Assembly (NCBI GenBank): GCA_045807125.1
Contig: JBJMHZ010000011.1
Span: 1-55,748 of the forward strand
Source of the DNA: JBJMHZ01 sp045807125
Lineage (GTDB): Bacteria > Actinomycetota > Actinomycetes > JAWWOL01
Length of the DNA stretch: 55,748 nt
Direction: 5' to 3'
Made by a program: the position numbers and the translations under genes. Positions within the stretch are counted from its first letter, which is position 1. Each line of letters begins with the position of its first letter. The notes under the pieces were generated by a model, which was given only the letters and a program-made list of their open reading frames with translations, did not search any database and was not told the DNA's origin. Below, piece by piece: positions 8,304 through 17,274 of this stretch.

Positions 8304-8956
8304 GCGGATGGCTGGACTGGGCCGACGCGGTCGCCTTCACCGTGGGCCACCAGTCCATCAAGTGGGCCGACCTCGTCGGCAACCTGCTCGGCCTGGCGAC
8401 GGTCGGGCTTGCGCTGCGCCGCAGCATCCTCACCTGGCCGGTGCAGATCGCCGGCTGCGTCCTGCTGTTCTCGGTCAGCTGGTCGGTCGACCTCAAGGGC
8501 AACGCGATGCGCCAGGTCGCCCTCGCGGTGCTGGCGGCGTACGGCTGGGCGCAGTGGCTGCGCGGCCGCCGGGAGCGGGCGGAGGTGCCGGTGCGGTGGG
8601 CCGGCGCCCGCGAGCGGGCCGTGCTCGTCGGCGCGCTCGCCGTCGGCACGCTGGCCTTCGCGGGCGTCCTGCAGTGGTGGCTCGGCTCGTGGAACCCGAT
8701 CCTCGACTCGTACATCTTCGTCGGCAGCCTCGGCGCGACCTATGCGCAGGCGAGGGGCTGGGTCGAGTTCTGGTTCGTGTGGATCGCCGTCGACCTGGTC
8801 GGCGTGCCGCTCGCGGCGACGCACGGGCTGGTGGTGAGCGGTGCCGTCTACGGCATCTACCTGGCGATGTGCCTGGCGGGCGTTCGGGACTGGGCGCGGC
8901 GCGCGCGGCCGACGGCCATGGCGGCCGCCGGCGTGGGGGAGGTGGCGCGGGTATGA
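8300..8956 (+). CDS. ribM: RibM/PnuX-type riboflavin transporter (PnuC family)
   Basis: Integral membrane protein of 218 aa with about six or seven hydrophobic segments and PnuC-family features: WP(V)QI in an early helix, a WNPILDSYIFVGSLGATY segment, and VEFWFVWIAVDLV. PnuC proteins import nicotinamide riboside. Members inside actinobacterial rib operons (RibM of Streptomyces, PnuX of Corynebacterium) instead facilitate riboflavin uptake, so context supports RibM. It is translationally coupled on both sides (ATGA with ribE, ATGA with ribBA) and under the FMN riboswitch. Confidence 0.88.
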   Translation: MSGWLDWADAVAFTVGHQSIKWADLVGNLLGLATVGLALRRSILTWPVQIAGCVLLFSVSWSVDLKGNAMRQVALAVLAAYGWAQWLRGRRERAEVPVRWAGARERAVLVGALAVGTLAFAGVLQWWLGSWNPILDSYIFVGSLGATYAQARGWVEFWFVWIAVDLVGVPLAATHGLVVSGAVYGIYLAMCLAGVRDWARRARPTAMAAAGVGEVARV

Positions 8957-10257
8957 GCAGGTTCGCGGCCGTCGAGCTGGCCCTTGCCGACATCGCGGCC
9001 GGCCGGCCGGTCGTGGTCGTCGACGACGAGGGCAGGGAGAACGAGGGCGACCTCGTCCTCGCCGCCGAGCTGGCCACCTCCGAGCTGCTGGCCTTCGTCG
9101 TGCGGCACACGTCCGGCTTCGTGTGCGTGGCGCTGCCAGGCGCCGACTGCGACCGGCTCGACCTGCCGCCGATGCGCGCGGTCAACGAGGACGCGCGCGG
9201 CACCGCCTACACCGTCACGGTCGATGCGAGGCACGGGATCGCCACCGGCATCTCGGCCGCCGACCGCGCCCGCACGATCCGCCTGCTGGCCGACCCGGCG
9301 ACCGGGCCGGCCGACCTCACCCGGCCGGGGCACGTCGTGCCGCTGCGGGCCAGGAGCGGCGGCGTGCTGGAGCGGCCGGGCCACACCGAGGCCACGGTCG
9401 ACCTGTGCCGGCTCGCCGGGCTGCGACCCGCCGGCGCGCTCTGCGAGCTCGTCGACGACGACGGCGGCATGATGCGGCTGCCGGCGCTCACCCGGTTCAC
9501 GGCGAGGCACGGCCTGACGCTGCTGCGCATCGACGAGCTGATCGCCTACCGCAAGGAGCGGGAGGGCGGCGCGGCGCTCGTCGTGCCGGTGCGCCCGACC
9601 AGGTCGGTCGAGCCGGTCGCGTCGGTGCGGCTGCCCACCAGGCACGGGGCCTTCCGCGCGGTGGGCTATCGCGCGGCGGACGGCGCCGAGCACGTCGCGC
9701 TCGTGCTGGGCGACGTCGACGGCGGCGACGACCTCCTCGTCCGGGTGCACTCCGAGTGCCTCACCGGCGACGCCCTCGGCTCGCTTCGCTGCGACTGCGG
9801 GCCGCAACTCGACGCCGCGCTCGCCGCGGTCGCCGCGCGGGGCCGCGGCGTCGTGGTCTACCTGCGCGGGCACGAGGGCCGCGGCATTGGGCTGCTCGCG
9901 AAGCTGCGCGCGTACGAGCTGCAGGAGGGCGGCGCCGACACGGTGGAGGCCAACGTCCGGCTGGGGCTGCCGGTCGACGCGCGCGACTACCGGGCCGCCG
10001 CGGAGATCCTGCGCGACCTCGGGGTGCGCTCGGTGCAGCTGCTCACCAACAACCCGGCCAAGCTGGCCGGCCTTTCGGCCGGCGGGGTGCGGGTGCGCGG
10101 CCGGGTGCCGCTGTCGGTGGCCGCGACCACCGAGAACCACCGCTACCTGCGCACCAAGCGGGACCGCATGGGCCACTACCTGCCGGCGCCGGCGGCCGGC
10201 TCGGACGCCGAGCTGGTGGGGCCGGGTACGGTCGTGCTGCACCGCGCCGGCGCCTGA
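8953..10257 (+). CDS. ribBA: 3,4-DHBP synthase / GTP cyclohydrolase II fusion
   Basis: Makes both precursors of riboflavin. The 434-aa fusion starts at ATG 8953, overlapping ribM. The N-terminal DHBP synthase (residues 1-205) has DDEGRENEGDLV (metal/catalytic Glu region), HTSGFVCVA and RPGHVVPLRA. The C-terminal cyclohydrolase II (about 215-434) has zinc ligands Cys269, Cys280 and Cys282 in SECLTGDALGSLRCDCG, then YLRGHEGRGIGL and LLTNNPAKL. Both active sites look intact. Confidence 0.96.
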   Translation: MSRFAAVELALADIAAGRPVVVVDDEGRENEGDLVLAAELATSELLAFVVRHTSGFVCVALPGADCDRLDLPPMRAVNEDARGTAYTVTVDARHGIATGISAADRARTIRLLADPATGPADLTRPGHVVPLRARSGGVLERPGHTEATVDLCRLAGLRPAGALCELVDDDGGMMRLPALTRFTARHGLTLLRIDELIAYRKEREGGAALVVPVRPTRSVEPVASVRLPTRHGAFRAVGYRAADGAEHVALVLGDVDGGDDLLVRVHSECLTGDALGSLRCDCGPQLDAALAAVAARGRGVVVYLRGHEGRGIGLLAKLRAYELQEGGADTVEANVRLGLPVDARDYRAAAEILRDLGVRSVQLLTNNPAKLAGLSAGGVRVRGRVPLSVAATTENHRYLRTKRDRMGHYLPAPAAGSDAELVGPGTVVLHRAGA

Positions 10258-10300
10258 CCGGGCCTCGGCGAGGTCGATCGCGGCCGGCGAGGAGGACGGG

Positions 10301-10804
10301 ATGAGCGGCGAGGGCGCGCCGGCCGGCCGGCCGCGCGACGCGCACGGGCTGCGGATCGCGGTCGCCGCCACCCGCTGGCATGCCGACGTCACCGATGCGC
10401 TGCTCGACGGGGCGCTGCGGGCGCTGCGCGAGTGCCGGGTCGACGAGCCGACGGTGGTACGGGTGCCGGGGGCGTTCGAGCTGCCGGTCGTCGCGAAGGC
10501 GCTCGCCCAGCAGGGCCATCACGCGGTCGTCTGCGTCGGTCTGGTGCTGCGCGGCGGCACCCCGCACTTCGAGCACGTCTGCCGGGCGGTGACCGACGGC
10601 TGCACCCAGGTGGCCGTGGTCACCGGGGTGCCCGTCGGCTTCGGCGTCCTGACCTGCGACTCGCTCGAGCAGGCCGTCGACCGGGCCGGGCTGCCCGGCT
10701 CCCGGGAGGACAAGGGCAGGGAGGCGGCCCTCGCGGCCGTCGAGACGGCGCTGCTGCTGCGCGAGCTGCGCCACGGCGGCCACGTGGCCCGCCGCATCCG
10801 ATGA
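10301..10804 (+). CDS. ribH: 6,7-dimethyl-8-ribityllumazine synthase
   Basis: Condenses DHBP with the ribitylaminopyrimidine to form lumazine. The 167-aa protein has RIAVAATRW, the RVPGAFELPVVAKAL substrate loop, GLVLRGGTPHFEHV with the catalytic-region His, and GFGVLTCDSLEQA. It is preceded by a good GAGGAGGAC site. Unlike many actinobacterial loci, no hisE/hisG pair follows; the PH-domain gene comes directly, with an ATGA overlap. Confidence 0.95.
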   Translation: MSGEGAPAGRPRDAHGLRIAVAATRWHADVTDALLDGALRALRECRVDEPTVVRVPGAFELPVVAKALAQQGHHAVVCVGLVLRGGTPHFEHVCRAVTDGCTQVAVVTGVPVGFGVLTCDSLEQAVDRAGLPGSREDKGREAALAAVETALLLRELRHGGHVARRIR

Positions 10805-11259
10805 GCGAGGGGCCGCCCCGGCTGCCCACCGTCTGGCGGCCGCACCGGGCCAGGGCCGTCGTGCTGCCGGCCGCGGGGCTCGTCCTCGCCGGTGCCTGCC
10901 TGCTCGCCGCCGCGCTGCCCGCTGCCTGGTCGATCACCGACCGGGTGGGCATCGCGCTGATCGGCGTCGCCGTCGACGCCGTCCTGCTCCTCCTGGCCCG
11001 CCCGTCCCTGTCGGCCGACGACGAGGGGCTGACGGTCGTCAACCTGGTCAACCGGCGCCGGCTGGCCTGGAGCGAGGTGGTGCGGGTGGGCTTGAGCCGG
11101 CACGACTCGTGGGCCGTCCTCGACCTGGCCGACGGCACCAGCCTGCCGGTGATGGCCCTGCAGAGCTCGGACGGGCCGCGGACGAGGCTGGCCGTCGTGG
11201 AGCTGGCCGCGCTGATCGCCGCCCGCGGCGAGGTGCCCGAGGGCGGCAGCCGCACGTGA
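10801..11259 (+). CDS. PH-domain membrane protein
   Basis: A 152-aa protein with two hydrophobic segments (about residues 20-45 and 48-67). A C-terminal bacterial PH-like fold follows, containing ADDEGLTVVNLVNRRRLAWSE. Proteins of this type are commonly found beside ribH in actinobacteria; their role is unknown. It is coupled to ribH (ATGA) and to the next gene (GTGA), so it belongs to the rib transcription unit. Confidence 0.85.
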   Translation: MSEGPPRLPTVWRPHRARAVVLPAAGLVLAGACLLAAALPAAWSITDRVGIALIGVAVDAVLLLLARPSLSADDEGLTVVNLVNRRRLAWSEVVRVGLSRHDSWAVLDLADGTSLPVMALQSSDGPRTRLAVVELAALIAARGEVPEGGSRT

Positions 11260-11966
11260 CGAGCGACCCGGCAGCCGGCCAAGCAGCCGGCCAGGGAGCA
11301 CCGCGGGGAGCCGGGCCGGTGGCCGGCCTGGTCCTCGCGGCGGGCGCCGGCTCGCGCCTGCGTCGACCGAAGGCCACGGTGCGGCTGGGCGGCGCGACGT
11401 TGCTGGCCCGCGCGGTCGGTGCGCTGCGGGCCGCCGGATGCGACCCGGTGCTCGCGGTGGTCGGGGCTGCGGGGGAGGAGGCGGCCGCCGAGGCCGGCCG
11501 GGCCGGGGCGCGGCCGGTCGCCAACCCGGACTGGGCGTCGGGGCTCGGCTCGTCGCTGCGGGTCGGCCTCGAGGCGGTGCCGCCCGGCTGCGCGGCGGTT
11601 GCCGTGCTGCTCGTCGACCAGCCCCTGGTCGGCGCCGAGGCGGTGCGCCGCGTCGTGGCCGCGCACCGCGCCGATCTTGCCGGCGCTGACCGGCGGCCGG
11701 CGGCGAGGGCGACGTACGGCGGCGTGCCCGGCCACCCCGTCGTCCTCGGCCGGGTGGTCCTCCGCGAGCTCGCGGCCGGCCTCTCCGGCGACAGCGGCGC
11801 GCGCGAGTGGCTGCGCGCCAACGCCCACCTGGTCGTGCCGGTGCCCTGCGACGGGATCGGCGACCCGGTCGACGTGGGCACGCCGGAAGCGCTGCGCGCC
11901 GTCGCCGAGCGGCTAGGCTCCACGTTCGAGGGCGAGAGGGAGGGCGAGACGTCATGGCGTGGTTGA
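11256..11966 (+). CDS. MobA/MocA-like nucleotidyltransferase
   Basis: A 236-aa NTP-transferase of the molybdopterin-cofactor type, which attaches CMP or GMP to Mo-molybdopterin. The N-terminal signature LVLAAGAGSRLRRPKA has the NTP-binding loop and Lys, and LLVDQPLV carries the metal-binding Asp. The first ~25 residues are a non-conserved Ala/Gly tail. The Mo-hydroxylase at 19997-23837 uses MCD cofactor, so MocA-type cytidylyltransfer is plausible. Substrate cannot be decided by eye. Its end overlaps the selenoprotein gene by 13 bp. Confidence 0.83.
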   Translation: MTSDPAAGQAAGQGAPRGAGPVAGLVLAAGAGSRLRRPKATVRLGGATLLARAVGALRAAGCDPVLAVVGAAGEEAAAEAGRAGARPVANPDWASGLGSSLRVGLEAVPPGCAAVAVLLVDQPLVGAEAVRRVVAAHRADLAGADRRPAARATYGGVPGHPVVLGRVVLRELAAGLSGDSGAREWLRANAHLVVPVPCDGIGDPVDVGTPEALRAVAERLGSTFEGEREGETSWRG

Positions 11967-12991
11967 CGACGATCCCGCGCAGTGCGGCCGATGGCGAGCT
12001 GGCCGACGTCTACGCGGCGATGGCCGGTCGCCCGATGCCGGCGCCGTACGTCCCCTCGCACGGTGACGCCTCCGGGATCATCCGCGCCCACTCGCTCGAC
12101 CCGGCGCTGATGCGCCTGGTGTTCGGGCTCACCGGGCCCAACCATCCGCAGGCGCTGTCCTGGGAGCTGCAGGAGCTGCTCAGCGCCGCGACGTCGCGGG
12201 CCAACGACTGCTTCTATTGAACGACCGCTCACGCAGAGTTCCTGCGTGTCGCGAGCGGGGACCGGGCGCTGCCGGAGGCCCTCGTCACCGGAGCCGAGCT
12301 CCCTTCCGACCTCTCGCCCGTCCAGCGGACGCTGATCGAGCTCGCCCAGCGGCTGACCCGCTACCCGTGGACGATCGACGCCGAGGCGGTGCGGCCGCTG
12401 CGCACGGTCGCCGGCCTGAGCGGCACGGCCGCCCTGCAGGCCGTGACGATCATCGCGCGGTTCAACTACCTGACCCGGGTCGCGGACGGGACCGGCATCG
12501 AGGCCGACTACGGCGGCACGCTGCCGACGTTCCGGCGCTCGCCGCGGCGCACCGGCGACGATGCGGGCGGTCGCGAGCCCGGCCCGGCCGCCCTGGCTGG
12601 TATCGACTCGGCGCCGTGGCAGGTTGCGCTGCGCTCCCTCGGCGACGACGTCGCCGAGCGCTACGCCGCCCTCCAGGGCTACGTGCTCGGGCGCGAGTCG
12701 CCGCTCTCCGCCGACGTGCGTTCGCGGCTGGCCCTCGTCGCGGCGGAGGCGGCGGGCGACGACGCCTGGATCGCCGAGCTGGCCGGCACCGGCCCGGTGC
12801 CGGTCGACGGGCCCGTCCTCGACTACGCGGAGAAGCTGGCCGTCCGGCCGGGGGAGATGACCGGGGACGACCTGAAGTCGCTGCGCGCGCTCGGGCTCGA
12901 CGACCGGACGATCCTCGACGTCATCAGCGTCGTGGCGTTCGCGGCGGCGCACGCCCGGCTGCGGATCGGCCTCACGGCGGTGGCCGGGTAG
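11954..12991 (+). CDS. AhpD-family peroxidase-like selenoprotein (TGA = Sec89)
   Basis: Two consecutive open stretches in one frame (11954-12217 and 12221-12991) are separated only by TGA 12218-12220. Read through, they give one 345-aa protein. Its first domain is AhpD/carboxymuconolactone-decarboxylase-like, and the TGA falls exactly on the second Cys of CxxCxxxH: Cys86-F-Y-Sec89-T-T-A-His93. In AhpD that position is the peroxidatic Cys. The sequence after the TGA (TTAHAEFLRVAS) continues the homologous helix. The C-terminal half (about 215-345) looks like a second AhpD-like domain without the Cys pair. The start ATG has GAGGGAGGG upstream. A SECIS-like hairpin follows the TGA. A nonsense mutation is the alternative, but the position and hairpin argue against it. 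Confidence 0.85.
12218..12248 (+). promoter_or_regulatory. UGA-Sec codon and SECIS-like hairpin
   Basis: Ten bases after the TGA is a stem CACGCAG (12230-12236) / CTGCGTG (12242-12248), a perfect 7-bp match around the five-base loop AGTTC. The apical loop lies about 17 nt from the TGA, and it contains the G and U typical of bacterial SECIS loops read by SelB. The lower stem may extend through GCTC/GAGC with a bulge. Confidence 0.78.
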
Positions 12992-13039
12992 CGGCGCGTC
13001 GTGACGATGCCGGACACGCCCGCTCCGTCCCCGGCCGTG

Positions 13040-14299
13040 CTACGCGGCGGCCCGCACCCCTCGCTGCCGCCTGGCGGGGGAGAACGCGGTCGCGAGCGCC
13101 AGCTCGACCATGCCGAGCCCGGCCAGCACCAGGAAGGCCGCGGTGAACGTGCCGGTGGCGTCGCGCAGCGCGCCGAGGGCGGCCGGCCCCACGGCCGCGA
13201 GCGAGTACGCCACGAGGAAGGCCATCGCCGAGAGCCGGGACGAGGTCGCCGGGTCGTCGGCGTGATCGACCAGCAGCAGCAGCCCGAGCGAGAACGCGCC
13301 GCCCTGCCCGACGCCCATCACGACGAGCCACAGCCACGGGAGGGTGGTCGGCGCGAGCGCCACCATCGTGAGGCCCAGGACCGACGCGCCCATGCTCAGG
13401 TAGAACATCGGCCGCCGGTCGTGGCGGCGGCCCGCGACCGACGGCAGCGCGAGCGACCCGGCGATGCCCACCAGGTTGAAGACCGAGAGGGCGAGGCCGG
13501 CCCGCGACGCGCTCCAGCCACGCTGCTCGTACAGCGGGGGGATCCACGACAGCTGGCTGTAGAAGAGCAGCGACTGCACGCCTAGGTAGAGGCTGATCAG
13601 CCAGGCGGTGGTGCTGCGCCACGGCAGCGCGGCCGTGCCGGCCGCGACCACCTGCGGGTCGGGCTCGCGGCGGCGGGTCGCGTGCGCGCGGCGCAGCCGC
13701 CCGGTCAGCGGCCACCAGACGGCGAGCGCGAGCAGGGCGGGGGCGCACCAGACCGCGAGCGAGCGCTGCCAGGAGCCGCTCGCCGTCTCCACCGGCACGG
13801 CGACGGCCGCGGCGACCGTCGCGCCGACCGCCATCGCGGTCGAGTACAGCGCGGTGAGCGCGCCGTCGCGGCCGGCGAAGTGCTCCTTCACCACGCCGGG
13901 CAGCACGGTCTGCCCGACCGCGATGCCGACCCCGGCCAGCAGCGTCCCGCCGAAGAGCAGCACGAGCGACCCGCCGCCCAGGCGGACGAGCGTGCCGGCG
14001 GCGATGACGAGCAGCGCCCAGCCGACGGTGGCCTCCCGGCCGACCCGCGCGGCGAGCCGCTGCGCGACCGGCGCGAACAGCCCCATGCAGACGACGGGGA
14101 GCGTGGTGAGGCTACCGGCGGCGACCCCGGACAGGCCGAGGTCGTCCTGGATCCGCGACAGCAGCGGCGGGACGGCGGCCACCGCGGTGCGCAGGTTGAC
14201 CGCCGCGAGGACGAGCCCGACGCCGAGGACGAGCCCGCTGGGCGCGGCGGCCCGCCGGCCGGTGGGCTCCGCGAGGTCGGTCGCTTCGCCGGCCGTCAC
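13040..14299 (-). CDS. CynX/NimT-type MFS transporter
   Basis: A 419-aa major-facilitator protein with about 12 membrane segments. It has the CynX-like opening VNLRTAVAAVPPLLSRIQ, the loop GLFAPVAQRLAARVGRE, and GWSASRAGLALSVFN in the second half. This family includes the cyanate permease CynX and several carriers of small anions; the substrate here is unknown. It starts at GTG 14299, 3 bp after the DUF1116 gene, as the last gene of the AllH-AllF-AllG-like operon, so a metabolite of that pathway is the likely cargo. It converges on the selenoprotein gene. Confidence 0.85.
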   Translation of the reverse strand: MTAGEATDLAEPTGRRAAAPSGLVLGVGLVLAAVNLRTAVAAVPPLLSRIQDDLGLSGVAAGSLTTLPVVCMGLFAPVAQRLAARVGREATVGWALLVIAAGTLVRLGGGSLVLLFGGTLLAGVGIAVGQTVLPGVVKEHFAGRDGALTALYSTAMAVGATVAAAVAVPVETASGSWQRSLAVWCAPALLALAVWWPLTGRLRRAHATRRREPDPQVVAAGTAALPWRSTTAWLISLYLGVQSLLFYSQLSWIPPLYEQRGWSASRAGLALSVFNLVGIAGSLALPSVAGRRHDRRPMFYLSMGASVLGLTMVALAPTTLPWLWLVVMGVGQGGAFSLGLLLLVDHADDPATSSRLSAMAFLVAYSLAAVGPAALGALRDATGTFTAAFLVLAGLGMVELALATAFSPARRQRGVRAAA

Positions 14300-14302
14300 G
14301 GG

Positions 14303-15769
14303 TCAGGCCACGCGACCGGGCTCGCCGATCGCCCGTGCCTCGGGCGGGGCGGCCTCGGCGAGGGCCCGCACCGCCGCGGCGAAGACCTCGATCGGCGGGG
14401 TGACGAGACCGGCGCCGACCTGGCCGGTGCCGGCGATCCGGCCGGCGATCCCGGTGTTGACGACGGGGACGATGCCGGTGCGCACGACGCGGGTCACGTC
14501 GATGCCGGTCGGCGAGCCCCGGAAGTCGAGGATCGGGATCTGGTAGGCCGGGTGCTCGGCCAGGGTGATCTCGTACATCGTCGTGGTCGCGGCCAGCGCG
14601 TCGGCGACCCGCCCGCCGATGAACGCGACGATCGCCGGGGCCGCCGCCATCGCGAAGCCGCCGATGCCGCTGGTCTCGGTGATCGTTGAGTCGCCGATGT
14701 CGGGGTTGGCGTCGGACGGGCCGTACGAGCCGAGGTAGAGGCCGTCCGGCACCGACGCCGGCGCGGTGAACCAGGCGTCGCCGGTACCGGCCGTCTGGAT
14801 GCCGAGCTCGGTGCCGTTGCGGGCCATCGCGACGACCATCGTCGACCCTGGGATGCCGCGGGCGGCGTCGGCGGCCACCTTGCCGGCCGGCATCACCAGG
14901 TTCAGGAAGAAGTGGTCGTTGCCGCCCACGAACCGCGCGACGTCGGCGAGCTGGCTGGCCGGCGTGCCGCTCTCGAGGAGGTCGGCGAGCAGCTCGCGCA
15001 GCAGCAGCGAGGTGCCGGCCCGATTGCGGTTGTGCCCCTCGTCGCCCATCTGGAGGGCCTGGGCGATGATCGCCCGGACGTCGAGCGGGCCGTGGCGGAG
15101 CAGCGCCGCGCGCAGGGCCGGCGCGAGCACCTGCTCGAGCCAGCGCAGCCGGTCGATCACCTCCGGCCCGAACGCCCCGTAGCGCAGCACCTTGCCGAGG
15201 CCCTCGTTCAGCGTGCAGTACGCGGTGCCGCCGTGCGTCCGGTCCTCGACGACCCACATCGGCATCGAGGGGCTCACCACGCCGGCCATCGGCCCGACCG
15301 CGCCGTGGTGGTGGCAGGGCGCCAGCTCGATCTCGCCCGCGGCCGCCCTGCGCTCGGCGTCGCCGGGGGAGTCGGCGAGGCCCTCGTAGAGCATCGCGCC
15401 GACGAGCGCGCCGCGCAGCGGGCCGGACGCGTCGGCCCACCCGATCGGCGGGCCGGCATGCAGGAACTGGCCGGGGCGCAGGCCGATGACCTCGGCGGCC
15501 GGCCGGACGTCGACCGCGTGCGGCGCGGCGGTGACGAGCCGCTCGACGGCGAGCCGGTTGGCCTCGGGCCGGCGCGGGTCGGCGGCGACGGTGGCCAGCG
15601 GGCCGGCGAGCGAGTCGTCGGCCGGCGGTCGCCACTCGACCGCCCGGACGTCGGCGCCCTGCTCGCGCACCGCGTCGGCGTAGAGCTGCGCACCGGCCGC
15701 CACGACCACCGGCTCGGTGGCGAGCAGCGCGTGCAGCGGCGGCGGCTGAAGGTCGGGATCGGCCGTCAC
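14303..15769 (-). CDS. DUF1116 protein, AllG (YlbE)-like carbamoyltransferase subunit
   Basis: A 488-aa protein with DUF1116 features: PCHHHGAVGPMAGVVSPSMP, EGLGKVLRYGAFG, GDEGHNRN and FVGGNDHFFLN. In E. coli the homologue YlbE acts with FdrA and YlbF (AllF, AllG, AllH) as oxamate carbamoyltransferase, cleaving oxalurate to oxamate and carbamoyl phosphate. GTG 15769 overlaps the FdrA-like stop (GTGA); a longer frame upstream is only a shadow. The substrate here is not proven. No carbamate kinase is adjacent. Confidence 0.85.
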   Translation of the reverse strand: MTADPDLQPPPLHALLATEPVVVAAGAQLYADAVREQGADVRAVEWRPPADDSLAGPLATVAADPRRPEANRLAVERLVTAAPHAVDVRPAAEVIGLRPGQFLHAGPPIGWADASGPLRGALVGAMLYEGLADSPGDAERRAAAGEIELAPCHHHGAVGPMAGVVSPSMPMWVVEDRTHGGTAYCTLNEGLGKVLRYGAFGPEVIDRLRWLEQVLAPALRAALLRHGPLDVRAIIAQALQMGDEGHNRNRAGTSLLLRELLADLLESGTPASQLADVARFVGGNDHFFLNLVMPAGKVAADAARGIPGSTMVVAMARNGTELGIQTAGTGDAWFTAPASVPDGLYLGSYGPSDANPDIGDSTITETSGIGGFAMAAAPAIVAFIGGRVADALAATTTMYEITLAEHPAYQIPILDFRGSPTGIDVTRVVRTGIVPVVNTGIAGRIAGTGQVGAGLVTPPIEVFAAAVRALAEAAPPEARAIGEPGRVA

Positions 15770-17274
15770 GGGGCGACTCCTCGGCAGAGGGCGACGGCAT
15801 GGCGGGCGGCCGCGGCGTTGGACAGCAGCACCCAGGCGCCGGCGTCGCGCAGGGCGGCGGCCTGGCGGTCGTAGCCCTGCGGGTCCCCGCGGGTGCCGCA
15901 CAGCGACACGACGACGGCGAGCCGCCGGCCCTGCGCGGCGGCGGCGGCGCGGGCCGCGCGCACCGCGGGCGCGAGCTCGGCGGCCGGGTCGGGGTGCGCG
16001 CCGTGGCCGAGGACGACGTCGAGCAGCACCACCGAGACCTCGGGGTCGGACGCCTCGACGGCGAGCCGGGCGAGGCGCAGCGTGGAGTCGACCATCGGGT
16101 GCGGCCGCCCGGCGGTCAGCCGGTCGTCCCCGAAGTCGATCATCAGGTGGCCGCCGCCGGAGAGGTCGCGCGGGAGCGCCCACTCGGGCTCCAGCGGGAT
16201 GTTGGACCGGATCTCGCCGAGCTGCTCGCTCGCGATCACCATCGCCTCGTCGCAGAGCGTGCCGCCGGCGAACAGCCCGCGCAGCGCGCCCGGCGCCGGC
16301 GGCGCCACGTCGTCCGGCGGGAGGCACGGCCAGGTCGGTGGCTCGACGCCGAGGGTGGCCAGCACCTGCTCGACGACGGCGGTGAGGTCGTCGAACCCCT
16401 GGCCGAGCAGGGCGGTGATCACCGGCTTGGGCATCGCCGCCGCGATCCCGCGCACCCGCGCGCCGGCCTGCACCGCCGCCGGCTTCGACACGACGACGAC
16501 GACCCGCGTCGCCGGGTCGAGCCCCAGCGCGCCCATCGCCGGGAGGGTGGAGCGGGCGCCTACCCGCGCGGACAGGTCGCGGCCGCCGACGCCGAGCACG
16601 TGGCTCACGCCCACCCCGGCCGCGTCGAGCAGGCACATCAGCTGCTGGGCGCCGGTCCCGGAGGCCGCGACGATCCCGACCGGGCCGGGGCTGACCACGT
16701 TGGCGAAGCCGAGCCCGACGCCGGACACGTGCGCCGTCCCGCAGTCCGGCCCCATGACGAGGAGCCCGATGTCGCTCGCGACGTCCTTGAGCAGAACCTC
16801 CTGCTCGACGGGGACGTTGTCGCTGAACAGCATGACGCAGAGCCCCGCCTCCAGCGCGTCCATCGCCTCGGCGAAGGCGTACCGGCCGGGCACCGACACG
16901 AGGGCGATCCCCGGCGTGCCCGCAGCCGCGACCGCCCGCGCCGCCGCGCGCACGCTGCGGGCGCTCGCCGCCCCGCTCGCCGCGCCGGCTCCCTCCGCGG
17001 CGCGCCTGGACAGCTCGGCCAGCTCCCGGTCGAGCACCGCCCGCGCCGCGGCGACCTGCTCGTCGTCGCCGGCCCGGACGGCGACCACGAGGTCGTTCGG
17101 CCCGGCCGCCGGCCGGTCGAAGCCCATCTCGGCCAGCAGGTCGAGGTTGAGCTCGGTGGCCATCGCGACCAGCGCGGCGTCGACGCCGTCGACCTCGCCG
17201 ACGGTGCGGCTCACCCGCATCAGCGTCACCGAGTCGTAGTAGGCCCCCGTGCGGACCTCCACGGTCGCCGTCAT
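15766..17274 (-). CDS. fdrA: FdrA/AllF-like acyl-CoA synthetase-fold protein
   Basis: A 502-aa protein with a succinyl-CoA-synthetase-alpha-like fold and FdrA features: an N-terminal GAYYDSVTLM stretch, GPDCGTAHVSGVGLGFAN, GIVAASGTGAQQL, GVGGRDLSARVG and DFGDDRLTAGRPHPMVD. In the E. coli system it is the partner of YlbE and YlbF in phosphorolytic carbamoyl transfer. The start is ATG 17274, overlapping the DUF2877 stop (ATGA). The three proteins are therefore translationally coupled in the order AllH-AllF-AllG. Confidence 0.88.
   Translation of the reverse strand: MTATVEVRTGAYYDSVTLMRVSRTVGEVDGVDAALVAMATELNLDLLAEMGFDRPAAGPNDLVVAVRAGDDEQVAAARAVLDRELAELSRRAAEGAGAASGAASARSVRAAARAVAAAGTPGIALVSVPGRYAFAEAMDALEAGLCVMLFSDNVPVEQEVLLKDVASDIGLLVMGPDCGTAHVSGVGLGFANVVSPGPVGIVAASGTGAQQLMCLLDAAGVGVSHVLGVGGRDLSARVGARSTLPAMGALGLDPATRVVVVVSKPAAVQAGARVRGIAAAMPKPVITALLGQGFDDLTAVVEQVLATLGVEPPTWPCLPPDDVAPPAPGALRGLFAGGTLCDEAMVIASEQLGEIRSNIPLEPEWALPRDLSGGGHLMIDFGDDRLTAGRPHPMVDSTLRLARLAVEASDPEVSVVLLDVVLGHGAHPDPAAELAPAVRAARAAAAAQGRRLAVVVSLCGTRGDPQGYDRQAAALRDAGAWVLLSNAAAARHAVALCRGVAP

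Noticed and set aside
11954..12220. An 88-aa truncated AhpD-like protein ending at TGA
   Set aside because: The homologous sequence continues in frame directly after the TGA and a SECIS-like hairpin follows, so read-through is the better explanation.
12217..13146. A + strand open frame of 309 codons over the second half of the AhpD-like gene
   Set aside because: It is Arg/Gly-rich shadow sequence in another frame. The frame continuing through the TGA gives the family-like protein.
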